From: Pseudomonadota bacterium
GTDB taxonomy: Bacteria; Pseudomonadota; Gammaproteobacteria; Xanthomonadales; Rhodanobacteraceae
DNA length: 45,713 bases
NCBI GenBank assembly: GCA_021780735.1
Contig: JAJXYE010000266.1
Coordinates: forward strand, 1-45,713
Direction of reading: 5' to 3'
Shown here: positions 1 through 9,147 of the stretch, piece after piece
Numbering within the stretch: the first letter of the stretch is position 1
Layout of the letters: every line of letters begins with the position of its first letter
The notes under the pieces: model-generated
Database searches by the model: none
Told to the model about the DNA's origin: nothing
What the model saw: only the letters and a program-made list of their open reading frames with translations
Position numbers and translations under genes: made by a program

Positions 1-43
1 GCGACCCGCCCCCCTGCTTGCCTCGGTGCAGCGCTAGCTGAGA

Positions 44-331
44 GTGGTCAACGACGAGCGCGGCAGTTGCCGCGGCACCGACGCCAGGGGACAGTGTCTG
101 GAAAGCGACCGCATCTTCAGCCTGGCCGAGCAGTACCGGCCCGTCATCGACCACGATCCGCAACGGGTCAACGTGGTGGTGAAAGCCGGGCATGTGGAAA
201 TCGTCGGCGACACGCAGGTGATCCCGCGCAAACTGCTGGCCATCCTGCAAGAGCAAGGCTTGCTGGCGGCGACCCCGCCGGAGCGTCGCGCCGCGCTGGA
301 ACGATTGCTGACAGATCTGTATTCGACGTGA
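44..331 (+). CDS. Hypothetical protein, unrecognised
   Basis: A 95-residue ORF beginning with GTG just after an in-frame TAG at 35-37. Third codon positions are mostly G or C and the protein reads as soluble and sensible, with a stretch VNVVVKAGHVEIVG followed by a helical leucine-rich tail (LLAILQEQGLL...ERLLTDLY), so it is more likely real than its antisense shadow. I do not recognise the family. Because the window starts only 43 bases upstream, it may be a complete small gene or the 3' part of a longer gene broken by the TAG. It converges with nadD, leaving a 67-base gap with no clear terminator. Confidence 0.45.
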   Translation: MVNDERGSCRGTDARGQCLESDRIFSLAEQYRPVIDHDPQRVNVVVKAGHVEIVGDTQVIPRKLLAILQEQGLLAATPPERRAALERLLTDLYST

Positions 332-398
332 GCCCGATCATCAAAGCTGGAAATGGTCCGGCAACAAGGACACGGGGCAATGGATCTCTCGATACCCC

Positions 399-1031
399 TC
401 ACCTCCGATAAGGCAGCAGCAACCCCGCGTCATCGAACAACCCCGCCGGCAGTTGATAGCGCGGCTCGCGCCCGGCGGCAATCAGTTCACGGATACGGGT
501 GGCGGAGATTTCCATGGCCGTCACCGCCAACTCGATCACCTTGCCGGCGGGCTGCGTGCTCAGGGCGGCAGGATCACTGACCCGCCGACTGCTGATCGCC
601 TCCTGCAATTCTGCTGGAAGCTGCAGTTGCTCGCCCGGGCGGCTCAGCACACCGATGTGCGCCAGCTCGAACAGCTGACGCCAGCCGTGCCAGTCGGGTA
701 GTCCGGCGAAGGCATCGGCGCCCAGCAGCAGCACGATCGGACGCTCGCCCTGTTCGACGCGAAGCTCGATCATGGTGTCGACGGTGTAGGACGGGCCGCT
801 GCGCTGCAGTTCGCGCGCATCGAGGGTCAACCGCGACTGGTCGCGCAAGGCTACCTGCAGCATCGCCAGTCGCTGTGCAGCGCTGGCGATCGGCGGGGGC
901 CGATGCGGTGGCGTGCCCGAGGGCATGATACGCACCTCGGCATCGAGCAGCTCGGACGCTTCCCAGGCCACGCACAGGTGGCCGAGATGGATCGGGTCGA
1001 AGGTGCCGCCGAAGATCGCCAGCGCGTTCAC
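399..1031 (-). CDS. nadD: Nicotinate-nucleotide adenylyltransferase NadD
   Basis: NadD transfers AMP from ATP to nicotinate mononucleotide, giving deamido-NAD in NAD synthesis. The 210-residue product begins with GTG and opens with the nucleotidyltransferase signature FGGTFDPIHLGHL, which contains the HxGH-type nucleotide-binding motif. The later ISATRIRELI segment matches the ISSTxxR motif of the superfamily. I chose the GTG at 1031 because it precedes the signature directly and overlaps the holA stop as GTGA, implying translational coupling. The ORF track extends this frame to 1607, but that part is a shadow of holA. The usual downstream partner rsfS is not adjacent. Confidence 0.95.
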   Translation of the reverse strand: MNALAIFGGTFDPIHLGHLCVAWEASELLDAEVRIMPSGTPPHRPPPIASAAQRLAMLQVALRDQSRLTLDARELQRSGPSYTVDTMIELRVEQGERPIVLLLGADAFAGLPDWHGWRQLFELAHIGVLSRPGEQLQLPAELQEAISSRRVSDPAALSTQPAGKVIELAVTAMEISATRIRELIAAGREPRYQLPAGLFDDAGLLLPYRR

Positions 1032-2038
1032 GCCAGTGCCCTGGCGGCGCGCGGCTCGGCAATGGCGGCAATCAGCCGCTCGGCTTCGCGCCAGGCATCG
1101 CCGGTCTCGCGACCCTTGGCGATGCGGTCGATCCGCGCCGCGCGCGCCAGGCATTGCAACCAGTGTTCGCGCGGCGCGCGGCGCAATGCCTGGCGGAACA
1201 ATTGTTCGCGTCCCTGCCACAGCCGCTCGACCTTGGCCTGCGCCGCGAAGTTCTGCGCATTGGCCAGACGCAGCGCCAGCTGCAACTGATTGACCATCCA
1301 GCCCATCAGTCCGATCAGTTCCTCGCCCTCGGCGCGCAGGCCGGCCAATACGCGCAGCGCACGCGCACCATCGCCGGCAAAGGCGGCATCGGTGAGCTTG
1401 AAGGCATCGTAGCGGGCACTGTCGGCGACCAGGTCTTCCATCTCGGCGGCGTCGATGCGCCCCTCGCCGTGCAACACCACCAGCTTGTCGATTTCCTGCG
1501 CCGCGGCGAGCAGGTTGCCCTCGACCCGTTCGGCCAGCAGCGCGACGGCATCGGGCGTCGCCGACAGTCCGCGCGACGCGAGTCTGGCGCCGATCCAGCC
1601 TGCCCATTCATGCGCGCGCGGCGCATTGAACACCACCATCGTGCCTGTAGCGTCGAGCTTCTTGCTCCAGGCACCATCGTGCTTGCTGCTCCACTCCATC
1701 GCGCTGATCATCAGGCTGACGTCGGCTGGCGGATCGGCACAGAACGCGGTGATCGCCTTGGCTCCCTCAACCCCGGGCCGGCCGGTCGGCAGACGCAGGT
1801 CGATCAGCCGGCGGCTGGAGAACAAAGACATGCTGGCTCCGCTGCGAGCCAGCTCGTTCCAGTCAAAATGCTGACCCGCCTCGAGCACCTCGCGTTCGAG
1901 ATAGCCGAGCTTTCTTGCCTGTGCGCGCAACGCATCAGCTGCCTCAAGCACCAGCAGCTCCTCACCCGCAAGCAGGTAGACCGAGGCCAGCCGATCGGCC
2001 GCCAGCGCCTTATGCCACTGACCGACGCCGAGCGGCAT
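1028..2038 (-). CDS. holA: DNA polymerase III subunit delta
   Basis: The delta subunit is the wrench of the clamp loader that opens the beta sliding clamp during DNA replication. The 336-residue length matches the family. The N-terminal part (VYLLAGEELLVLEAADALR) is the divergent AAA+ domain without a working P-loop, and the C-terminal half is helical with the typical LARAARIDRIAKG segment near the end. The ATG at 2038 overlaps the lptE stop (ATGA) and the stop overlaps the nadD start (GTGA), so the gene sits in a tightly coupled leuS-lptE-holA-nadD block, the same order as in E. coli. Confidence 0.95.
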   Translation of the reverse strand: MPLGVGQWHKALAADRLASVYLLAGEELLVLEAADALRAQARKLGYLEREVLEAGQHFDWNELARSGASMSLFSSRRLIDLRLPTGRPGVEGAKAITAFCADPPADVSLMISAMEWSSKHDGAWSKKLDATGTMVVFNAPRAHEWAGWIGARLASRGLSATPDAVALLAERVEGNLLAAAQEIDKLVVLHGEGRIDAAEMEDLVADSARYDAFKLTDAAFAGDGARALRVLAGLRAEGEELIGLMGWMVNQLQLALRLANAQNFAAQAKVERLWQGREQLFRQALRRAPREHWLQCLARAARIDRIAKGRETGDAWREAERLIAAIAEPRAARALA

Positions 2039-2595
2039 CAGTGCGCGCTGGACGCCGTCGCCGGCGCGTCCAGCTGATGGCTGCCGGCGGCCTGCAGGCG
2101 GAACAGGATCGCCTGCACCATGTCGTCGTCCAGGCTGCTCTCGATCTGCTGAACCTGGGCGGCGTTGCCGACGGCGTCGCTGCTGTCGTAGCTGTATTCG
2201 CGCTGCATCTGGATCGACTGCGACGGCAGCAGGGTCTGCCCGCTGGCATCGTTGACGAAAAACGTCACGTGGTAGCGCACCGCGTATTCCGTGATCCGCA
2301 CGTAGCCGCCCTGGCTAAGCGAGTCGGTACTGAAGGCTGCCGTCGGCACGTCCAGTTCGGCGATGCCCGGGCCACTGTTGTCCTCGACCACAACCCCGGA
2401 AGACTCCAGCGCGCGGGCCAGCTTGCGCTGCAGACCCTCGCTGCCGGTGACGACCAGATGCACATGCTGCATGGCCGAAGGCATGCGGGCGTTTTCGCGC
2501 AGGTGGAAGCCGCAGGCGCTGAGTGCCAGACACACCAGCAACAGCGATGCGAGCTGGATCGGGCGACCTGTTTTGATCAGACTCATGACTCTCAT
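2038..2595 (-). CDS. lptE: LPS-assembly lipoprotein LptE
   Basis: LptE plugs the LptD barrel and helps insert lipopolysaccharide into the outer leaflet of the outer membrane. The 185-residue product has a hydrophobic signal ending in the lipobox LSAC with the lipidated Cys at about residue 28, followed by the family hallmark CGFHLR. The ATG at 2595 overlaps the leuS stop as ATGA; a second ATG at 2586 would shorten the protein by three residues. The ORF track joins this frame to a long antisense-like extension over leuS, which I discard. Downstream it overlaps holA by one base. Confidence 0.93.
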   Translation of the reverse strand: MRVMSLIKTGRPIQLASLLLVCLALSACGFHLRENARMPSAMQHVHLVVTGSEGLQRKLARALESSGVVVEDNSGPGIAELDVPTAAFSTDSLSQGGYVRITEYAVRYHVTFFVNDASGQTLLPSQSIQMQREYSYDSSDAVGNAAQVQQIESSLDDDMVQAILFRLQAAGSHQLDAPATASSAH

Positions 2596-5366
2596 CCTGC
2601 GACGATATTGACGATCTTGCCGGGTACCACGATGACCTTGCGCACCGTCAAGCCCTCGAGAAAGTGCATGACCTGTGGCTGCGCACGCGCCTGCGCCTCC
2701 GCCTCTTCCTTCGAGGCGTTGCACGGCAGTTCGATGGTAGCGCGCAACTTGCCGTTGACCTGTACCGCCAGGGTCACCGAATCGCGCACCAGAGCGGACG
2801 CATCGACTTGCGGCCAGGGCTGATCCTCGAGCACGGTCTCGGGGTGACCGAGCACCTGCCACAGCGCATGACTGATGTGCGGCACCACCGGATTGAGCAG
2901 CAGCACCATGGCTTCCAGCGCCTCGTGCCGCACCGCCCGGCCCTGCTCGCTCAGGTCGTTGAACCTGCCCAGGGCGTTGAGCAGTTCCATCAGCGCGGCA
3001 ATCGCGGTGTTGAAGGCATGCCGCCGCCCGAAATCGTCGCCGACCTTCTGGATGGTTTCGTGCAACTGCCGGCGCAGGATCCTTTGCGCATCGTCCAGCG
3101 CGGCTGTATCGGTCGGTGGATGATCCGGCTGCGCCGCATGCGTGGTGACCTCGCGCCACAGCCGCTTGAGGAAGCGCGCCATGCCTTCGACGCCGGCTTC
3201 GTTCCATTCCAGCGATTGCTCCGGCGGCGCGGCGAACATCGAGAACAGGCGTACCGTATCCGCACCGTACTTGCCTACCATCGACTGCGGATCGACACCG
3301 TTGTTCTTCGACTTGGACATCTTCTCGATGCCGCCGATCTGCACCGGCTGGCCGTCGGCCTTGAGCAAGGCACCGATCACGTGCGCCCGCTCATCACGCT
3401 GGATTTCCACATCGGCCGGATTGATCCAGTCCCTGGAGCCATCGGCATTCTCGCGATAAAACGTCTCGGCGATCACCATGCCCTGGCACAGCAGGTTGCG
3501 AGCCGGTTCGTCCGAGCTCACCAGGCCTTCGTCGCGCAGCAGCTTGTGATAGAAGCGGAAATACAGCAGGTGCAGGATCGCGTGCTCGATGCCGCCGATG
3601 TACTGATCCACCGGCAGCCAGTGATTGGCGCGCTCGTCGACCTGGGCCGTGGCACCCGGTGAGGTATAGCGCGCGTAGTACCAGCTCGACTCCATGAAGG
3701 TGTCGAAGGTGTCGGTTTCGCGTTCGGCCGCGCCGCCGCAGCTCGGGCAGTGGGTCATGCGCCACTCGGGGTCGGCCTTGAGCGGCGACTGCACGCCGGA
3801 GAATGCCACGTCCTCAGGCAGCAGCACCGGCAGCTGATCCTCCGGTACCGGCACGTCGCCGCAGCGCGTGCAGCGGATCACCGGAATCGGACAGCCCCAG
3901 TAGCGCTGCCGGCTCACGCCCCAGTCGCGCAGGCGGAAATTGACCCGGCGCTGGCCCCGTCCCTCCGCCTCGAAACGCGTAGCCAGCGCATCCAGCGCCT
4001 GCTGGAAATCCATGCCGTCGAACTCGCCCGAGTTCACCAGGATGCCGCGCTCGGTCCAGGCGCCCTGCTGCAGGATGCGTTGCTCGAATTGTTCGACCTG
4101 CTCCACTGCGGAACTGACTTCGTAGGCATCCGTGCTGCGGCCATCCAGGGCGGCACGCATCGGATCGGCGCCCACGCCCCGCGACAGGTCGTGCTTGATC
4201 GCACGCAACGCGTCGATCACGTTGCGATCAACGATCACCATGCGGATCGGCAAGCTGTAGCGCTGGGCGAACTCCCAGTCGCGCTGGTCATGTCCGGGCA
4301 CCGCCATCACCGCGCCGGTGCCGTAGTTCATCAACACGAAGTTGGCCACGTACACCGGCAGCGCTTCGCCGCTGATCGGGTGGATCGCGCGCAGGCCGGT
4401 GTCCATGCCGCGCTTTTCCTGGGTTTCCAGTTCGGCTTCGGACACCCCGCCCTGACGCAGCTCGGCGATGAACTCGGCCAGTTGCGGCCGTGCCTGCGCT
4501 GCATACTGCGCCAGCGGATGCTCGGCGGCGATCGACAGGAAGGTCACACCCATCACGGTATCCGGCCGCGTGGTGAACACGGTCAAGGGCGCCACCGGCG
4601 CCTCGTCGTCCTTCACATCGAAGCGGATCTCAAGGCCCTCGGAGCGGCCGATCCAGTTGCGCTGCATGGTCTTGACCGCATCCGGCCAGCCCGGCAGCGT
4701 GTCCAGTCCGTCGAGCAGCTCCTGCGCATAGTCGGTGATCTTGAGGAACCACTGCGGGATCTCGCGCTTTTCGACCAGAGCGCCGGTGCGCCAGCCACGG
4801 CCATCGATCACCTGCTCGTTGGCCAGCACGGTCTGGTCGATCGGATCCCAGTTCACCACCGAATTCTTGCGGTAGGCCAGCCCTTTCTTCATCAGCCGCA
4901 CGAACATGCGCTGCTCGTGCACGTAGTAGTCGGGCTTGCAGGTGGCGAACTCGCGCGACCAGTCAATCGCGTATCCCATCGACTGCAGCTGGGTGCGCAT
5001 GTGCTCGATGTTGGCGTAGGTCCACTTCGCCGGCGCGGTTCTGTTCTTGATCGCGGCGTTCTCGGCCGGCAAGCCAAACGCGTCCCAGCCCATCGGCTGC
5101 ATCACGTTCTTGCCCTGCATGCGCTGGAAGCGACTGATCACGTCGCCTATGGTGTAGTTGCGCACATGACCCATGTGCAACGCGCCGGAGGGATACGGCA
5201 ACATCGACAGGCAGTAGAACTTCGGACGCGCGTCGCCCTCGACCACCTCGTAGGCATGCTGTGTATTCCAGTACCGCTGCGCAGCGGTTTCCACCGTCTG
5301 CGGCGAGTAGCCCTGAGCGATGGCATCGCCCTGCTCGGCTTGGTTCGGGTCTTGATTGTCCTGCAT
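2592..5366 (-). CDS. leuS: Leucyl-tRNA synthetase
   Basis: A class Ia aminoacyl-tRNA synthetase that charges tRNA-Leu. The 924-residue protein is a little longer than the E. coli enzyme. Visible features: the HIGH-type motif as LHMGHVRN near residue 64, a large editing (CP1) insertion in the middle with the T-rich segment [11 protein letters not shown], a zinc-site-like CTRCGDVP and CPSCGGAAE pair, the catalytic [13 protein letters not shown] segment, and KMSKSKNNG at about residue 682. The C-terminal part has the anticodon-binding helical domain and a small tail domain. It is followed by lptE with an ATGA overlap, and preceded by a 103-base gap after pqiC that may hold its own promoter. Confidence 0.98.
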   Translation of the reverse strand: MQDNQDPNQAEQGDAIAQGYSPQTVETAAQRYWNTQHAYEVVEGDARPKFYCLSMLPYPSGALHMGHVRNYTIGDVISRFQRMQGKNVMQPMGWDAFGLPAENAAIKNRTAPAKWTYANIEHMRTQLQSMGYAIDWSREFATCKPDYYVHEQRMFVRLMKKGLAYRKNSVVNWDPIDQTVLANEQVIDGRGWRTGALVEKREIPQWFLKITDYAQELLDGLDTLPGWPDAVKTMQRNWIGRSEGLEIRFDVKDDEAPVAPLTVFTTRPDTVMGVTFLSIAAEHPLAQYAAQARPQLAEFIAELRQGGVSEAELETQEKRGMDTGLRAIHPISGEALPVYVANFVLMNYGTGAVMAVPGHDQRDWEFAQRYSLPIRMVIVDRNVIDALRAIKHDLSRGVGADPMRAALDGRSTDAYEVSSAVEQVEQFEQRILQQGAWTERGILVNSGEFDGMDFQQALDALATRFEAEGRGQRRVNFRLRDWGVSRQRYWGCPIPVIRCTRCGDVPVPEDQLPVLLPEDVAFSGVQSPLKADPEWRMTHCPSCGGAAERETDTFDTFMESSWYYARYTSPGATAQVDERANHWLPVDQYIGGIEHAILHLLYFRFYHKLLRDEGLVSSDEPARNLLCQGMVIAETFYRENADGSRDWINPADVEIQRDERAHVIGALLKADGQPVQIGGIEKMSKSKNNGVDPQSMVGKYGADTVRLFSMFAAPPEQSLEWNEAGVEGMARFLKRLWREVTTHAAQPDHPPTDTAALDDAQRILRRQLHETIQKVGDDFGRRHAFNTAIAALMELLNALGRFNDLSEQGRAVRHEALEAMVLLLNPVVPHISHALWQVLGHPETVLEDQPWPQVDASALVRDSVTLAVQVNGKLRATIELPCNASKEEAEAQARAQPQVMHFLEGLTVRKVIVVPGKIVNIVAG

Positions 5367-5428
5367 GATTCCGGTGCCATGATGCGGTTGACGCAGGCCG
5401 ACGCGAGCGGGGCTGCGGAGAACTGGTC

Positions 5429-5457
5429 AGACTAGCCCAGCAAGGGCCGCCCGCCAA
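5429..5457 (-). promoter_or_regulatory. Possible leuS promoter
   Basis: On the minus strand TTGGCG and TAGTCT are separated by 17 bases in the pqiC-leuS gap, about 63 bases before the leuS ATG. Only 4/6 and 3/6 positions match the sigma70 consensus, so this is a weak call supported mainly by its position in the only sizeable gap upstream of leuS. Confidence 0.3.
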
Positions 5458-5469
5458 GGCCGTGCACGC

Positions 5470-6087
5470 TCAGCCGGACGGGCAACGGGCGGCCTGACCG
5501 CCGGCCAGGGATCGCACTGCCACGGCAATCTGCGCCGCCAGGCGGGCAATGGCGCGCTGATGCCCCTGCACCAGCGCGTCGTAGCCGGGGCCGACCGATT
5601 CACTGACCCGGCTGGTGCAGGCCAGGACGCCATCGTGCGCCGTATTGAGCATGCGTGCGCTCCAGCCACCCTCGATCAGCGCATAGCCACCCAGCTGCGA
5701 GTCGAACCGACGCAGATCCAGCTTGATTCGCACCAGCGGCTTGCCGCCGCCGGGCAGGCCACTGACGTCCTGGCCCGGCAGCTCGCGCGCCAGGTCGGCC
5801 GACAGCGCGCTACGCACCTCGTCGCCCAGCGGCGCAATCCAGCGCTCGCCATCGAGCAGGGCTACGCCCTGACTGCCTTCACGCACGACCAGTTGCGGCT
5901 GGTCGACCTGGGCCGGCACCCCCACCGGCAACAACTCGAAGCGCAGCGAGTCCGGCGCCGGCGTGGCCGAATCGGCGCCCTCCGCGGCAGGCGGCACCAG
6001 GGTGTAGTAGTGCAGCGGCGCGGAGGCGCATGCCGCCAGCAGCAGCGCCGCGCAGGCGCCGGGCAGCAACGTTGCGATACGAATCAT
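5470..6087 (-). CDS. pqiC: PqiC-family outer-membrane lipoprotein
   Basis: PqiC is the lipoprotein partner of the PqiAB transenvelope lipid-transport system. The 205-residue product starts with a signal peptide ending in the lipobox LAAC (MIRIATLLPGACAALLLAAC), followed by the family-typical APLHYYTLVPP. The body fits the ABC-transport auxiliary fold of the family: short beta segments such as LRFELLPVGVPAQVDQPQLVVR, then a region that resembles a periplasmic oligomerising domain. Its ATG overlaps the pqiB stop by 4 bases, which ties it to the pqi operon. Assignment rests on the lipoprotein character plus context; the family is divergent in sequence. Confidence 0.88.
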   Translation of the reverse strand: MIRIATLLPGACAALLLAACASAPLHYYTLVPPAAEGADSATPAPDSLRFELLPVGVPAQVDQPQLVVREGSQGVALLDGERWIAPLGDEVRSALSADLARELPGQDVSGLPGGGKPLVRIKLDLRRFDSQLGGYALIEGGWSARMLNTAHDGVLACTSRVSESVGPGYDALVQGHQRAIARLAAQIAVAVRSLAGGQAARCPSG

Positions 6088-7772
6088 GGTTTGCTCCCTT
6101 GCGTCGGTTTGCCCGCCGCCGGCGCTGCGGCGGCGCGTGGCGCATCCGGCCGCCGGCCACGCAGCAGCGCCTCCGGGTGACCGCCCAGATAGTCGGTAAA
6201 CACGCGCAGCGAACGAGCCATCCGTTGTACCTCCTCCAGCGTGGCGCCGAGATTCTGCTGCAGCGGTGAGTCGCCGGACAGCGCCTGGTCTGCGCTACCC
6301 ATGGTCGCCTGCACGCCATGCAAGGTGTCGTTGAAGGCCGGCAGCGTCTTGCCATTGACCTGCTTGAGGGTTGCGTTGAGGCTTGCCAGACTCTGGTCGA
6401 GGTTCTTGCCGATGCTGTCGAATGGCACCTTGTCGAGTTTGCCCACAATGTCGGCCATCTGTTCCTGCAGCTTGTCGAAGCTGCCGGGCACGGTGGGAAT
6501 GGTCAGCGGCTTGGCACCGGGATCGAACGCCACCTTCGCCGCGTGCGGCATGAAATCCAGTGCCACATAGAGCTGGCCGGTAAGCAGGTTGCCCGAGCGC
6601 GTCTGGGCACGCAGACCGTGATCGACCAGGCGCCCGACCATCTGCGACAGGTCGGGGTTCTCGCCACGCGCCCGCGCCATCGCCTCCAGCTTGTCGTAGG
6701 CGCTGCCAAGGCGCTCCGGATAGACCACCGCACCCACCACCACCGGAAACTGCTGGGTCTTCTCGTCATAGTCCAGACGCACCGAGACGACCTTGCCGAT
6801 GTTGATACCCAGGAACTCCACCGGTGCACCAATGGCCAGACCGCGCACCGACTGCTCGAAACGCATGCGCATGTAATGCGGCGCGCCGTCGGGTGGAGCC
6901 ATCGCGCTGGCCTCGTCGTCGAACAGCTTGTAGTTGGTGTCTTCCGGTGCCGGATCGGTTTGATGCGGACCGGGTGGATCCTGGAACGCCACACCGCCGG
7001 CCAGCACGGTAGCCAGTGACTGGGTCTTCAGCTTGACCCCGTTCGCCCCCACCGATACATCCACGCCACTGGCGTTCCAGAAGCGGCTTGCGGTGGTCAC
7101 GAACCGATCGTTCGGACCGTCGACGAAGATGTGCAGCGATACGCCCTTGCCATCCTTGTCCAACTGGTAGGAAGCCACGCGGCCCACCTGGATGCGCCGG
7201 TAGTACACCGGCGAACCCACATCCAGCGAGCCGAGGTCGTCGGTATGCAGGACAAAACTGCGACCGGGCGCGCCGTGGTTCACCGGCGGCGGGTTCTCCA
7301 GCGCCTTGAACTGGTCTTCGGGCATGCTCGATTCACCGACATCGGCGCCAATGAAGGCGCCGGAAAACAGGGTGTCGATGCCGGACACGCCGCCCAGTCC
7401 TATCCGCGGTCGCACCACCCAGTAGCGGGTACCCTTGGTGGCGAAGCCGCTGGCGCTCTTCTCCAGCGCCACCGACACCAGCACATGACTGCGGTCGCTG
7501 CTGAGGCGGATCTTCTTGACCCGGCCGATCACCACGTTCTTGTATTTCACCGGGGTCTTGCCGGCATCCAGCCCTTCGGCACTCTGGAAGCTGATGGTGA
7601 TCAGCGGACCGGCCTGCAGCCAGCTGTTGACCACCAGCGAAACGCCGATGAGTGCAGCCAGCACCGGCAGCAGCCAGACCAGCGAGGCATTGAAACGTCG
7701 CCGCTTGACCACCGGCCGAGGCAGTTCCTCGCGATCCGGACGATCGTTTTCCCTGCGGCTGTCTTCAGTCAT
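6084..7772 (-). CDS. pqiB: PqiB, MCE-domain intermembrane transport protein
   Basis: PqiB forms a periplasmic tube of stacked MCE (MlaD-like) rings that carries lipids between the inner and outer membranes. The 562-residue product has a charged N-terminus (RRRFNASLVWLLPVLAALIGVSLVV) with one membrane helix at about residues 30-50. MCE repeats follow, visible as ITISFQSAEGLDAGKTPVKYKNVVIGRV, GSPVYYRRIQVGRV and GAPVEFLGINIGKV, and the protein ends in a long helical region. I prefer the ATG at 7772, which has AGGA at good spacing; the track start at 7787 has only a weak ribosome site. It overlaps the preceding pqiA-like stop by 8 bases and pqiC by 4. Confidence 0.93.
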   Translation of the reverse strand: MTEDSRRENDRPDREELPRPVVKRRRFNASLVWLLPVLAALIGVSLVVNSWLQAGPLITISFQSAEGLDAGKTPVKYKNVVIGRVKKIRLSSDRSHVLVSVALEKSASGFATKGTRYWVVRPRIGLGGVSGIDTLFSGAFIGADVGESSMPEDQFKALENPPPVNHGAPGRSFVLHTDDLGSLDVGSPVYYRRIQVGRVASYQLDKDGKGVSLHIFVDGPNDRFVTTASRFWNASGVDVSVGANGVKLKTQSLATVLAGGVAFQDPPGPHQTDPAPEDTNYKLFDDEASAMAPPDGAPHYMRMRFEQSVRGLAIGAPVEFLGINIGKVVSVRLDYDEKTQQFPVVVGAVVYPERLGSAYDKLEAMARARGENPDLSQMVGRLVDHGLRAQTRSGNLLTGQLYVALDFMPHAAKVAFDPGAKPLTIPTVPGSFDKLQEQMADIVGKLDKVPFDSIGKNLDQSLASLNATLKQVNGKTLPAFNDTLHGVQATMGSADQALSGDSPLQQNLGATLEEVQRMARSLRVFTDYLGGHPEALLRGRRPDAPRAAAAPAAGKPTQGSKP

Positions 7773-8406
7773 TGCTATTCCTGCCATCCCAGATCATGCG
7801 GGGGTCGAAGCTCATCGAGGCGAACATGGTCAGTACCACGGTCAGTCCGAAAAAAATCACGCCAGGCAGGGGCTCGACCCGGCTAAGCAGGCTGAAGCGC
7901 ACCAGCGCGGTCAGCAGCGCCACCACGAACACATCCAGCATCGACCAGTAGCCGATGAATTCCACCAGGCGATACAGTTTCGCGCGCTGTGGCCTGGCCC
8001 AGTCGCTGCCGGCGCGGCTGCTCAGCAACAGCATGCCCAGTGAGAAGAACTTCAGCATGGGCACCACGATGCTGGCGGTGAACACGATCACGGCCAGATC
8101 CGGCGAACCCTTGACCCACAATTCGACCACGCCGCTGATGATGGTGTTGTCGTCTATGTCGTTCAAGCTGGCCGTGCGCATGATTGGCAGCAAATTGGCC
8201 GGGATGTACAGAATGAACGCGGCGATAAGCAGCGCCCAGGTGCGTGAGTAACTGTCGGGCTTGCGCCGATGCAGCGCCGAACCGCAGCGCGGGCAGGCCA
8301 GCGTGTCGCCATCCGGCAACCCGGCATTCGTCGCATCCTTGCAGACCTGACCGCACACATGGCAGCCGATCAGGCCGAGGTCAGCCGCTCGCGGCAGGGT
8401 ATTCAT
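7765..8406 (-). CDS. pqiA: PqiA-type membrane protein, second copy
   Basis: This 213-residue integral membrane protein corresponds to one half of E. coli PqiA, the inner-membrane component of the PqiABC lipid-transport system. The N-terminus carries two cysteine pairs (C15xxC18 and C38PRC41) resembling a small zinc-ribbon. Four hydrophobic helices follow, beginning with TWALLIAAFILYIPANLLPIM, and the conserved VELW, FIGYWSMLDVFVVALL and SFDPRMIWD segments are present. The ATG at 8406 overlaps the stop of the upstream pqiA-like gene as ATGA, so the two half-proteins are probably made together. It overlaps pqiB by 8 bases. Confidence 0.88.
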   Translation of the reverse strand: MNTLPRAADLGLIGCHVCGQVCKDATNAGLPDGDTLACPRCGSALHRRKPDSYSRTWALLIAAFILYIPANLLPIMRTASLNDIDDNTIISGVVELWVKGSPDLAVIVFTASIVVPMLKFFSLGMLLLSSRAGSDWARPQRAKLYRLVEFIGYWSMLDVFVVALLTALVRFSLLSRVEPLPGVIFFGLTVVLTMFASMSFDPRMIWDGRNSND

Positions 8407-9020
8407 GCCTGCCCGTCCCGGGTGAGCACCCACAACTGCCGCAGGTCCACGCCGGCAAAGATCGTGATCAGCACGGTCAACGCAGCGTATGCATAGATGC
8501 CGGGGTCGGCCACCACGTCGAAATAGTTGTGCGCCTTGACGATCGCCACCAGGGCGCCGAGCACGAAAACCTCACTCATCGTCCATGGTCCCAGGTGGTG
8601 GAGCCCCACCATCAGCCGGACGAATCCCGGGGCGCGCCGACCGCGACGGGCAAACCAGAGCAGCCAACCGAGCACCAGCATCTTGGTCATCGGAAAGAAG
8701 AACAGGGTGAAGGCCGCCAGCACCGACACCACCTGCGCCTGCTGCTGCCACATGGTGATGATCATGCCCCACAGCGTGGTCGCGCTGAACTGGCCGTTCA
8801 GCCCCAAGGTCACGATCGGCCACATGTTCGCCTGCACGAACACGATCATCGCGGTCAGCACCAGCGCCAGCATCGCATTGACGCTCAGTGATTGGTGACG
8901 CTCCAGCTCGGCCGCGCAACGGGCGCAGCGTGCCACCTCCCCGCGCACCAGGATGCGCCGGCGGTAGACCGTGTCGCAGTGCTCGCAGATCAGCAGAGCA
9001 TCCGCTGCGCCTGTGTCCAT
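8403..9020 (-). CDS. pqiA: PqiA-type membrane protein, first copy
   Basis: A 205-residue PqiA-domain membrane protein and the first gene of the pqi operon. It has C12xxC15 and C32xxC35 pairs in a short cytoplasmic head (LLICEHCD, ARCARCAAE), then four membrane helices including LALVLTAMIVFVQANMWPIVTL, followed by PWTMSEVFVLGALVAIVK, which matches a conserved PqiA segment. The track runs the frame to 9167, overlapping the divergent cnoX. I prefer the ATG at 9020, which has GGAAGAGG upstream; ATG 9071 is possible. In E. coli both halves are one 417-residue protein; here they are separate genes. Confidence 0.85.
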   Translation of the reverse strand: MDTGAADALLICEHCDTVYRRRILVRGEVARCARCAAELERHQSLSVNAMLALVLTAMIVFVQANMWPIVTLGLNGQFSATTLWGMIITMWQQQAQVVSVLAAFTLFFFPMTKMLVLGWLLWFARRGRRAPGFVRLMVGLHHLGPWTMSEVFVLGALVAIVKAHNYFDVVADPGIYAYAALTVLITIFAGVDLRQLWVLTRDGQA

Positions 9021-9147
9021 GCCTTCGATGCCTCTTCCGTACGGGCGGAGCGCTGATTCTCGCAAATCCATCGTGAACGTGCTGATCGGCTTGATATGCT
9101 GGGCCTTGCCCTGATCTGTAGCGACATCCACCGAACTGGAGTCCTCC

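Noticed and set aside
3750-5435. 561-residue plus-strand ORF
   Set aside because: Antisense shadow of leuS, which has full synthetase motifs.
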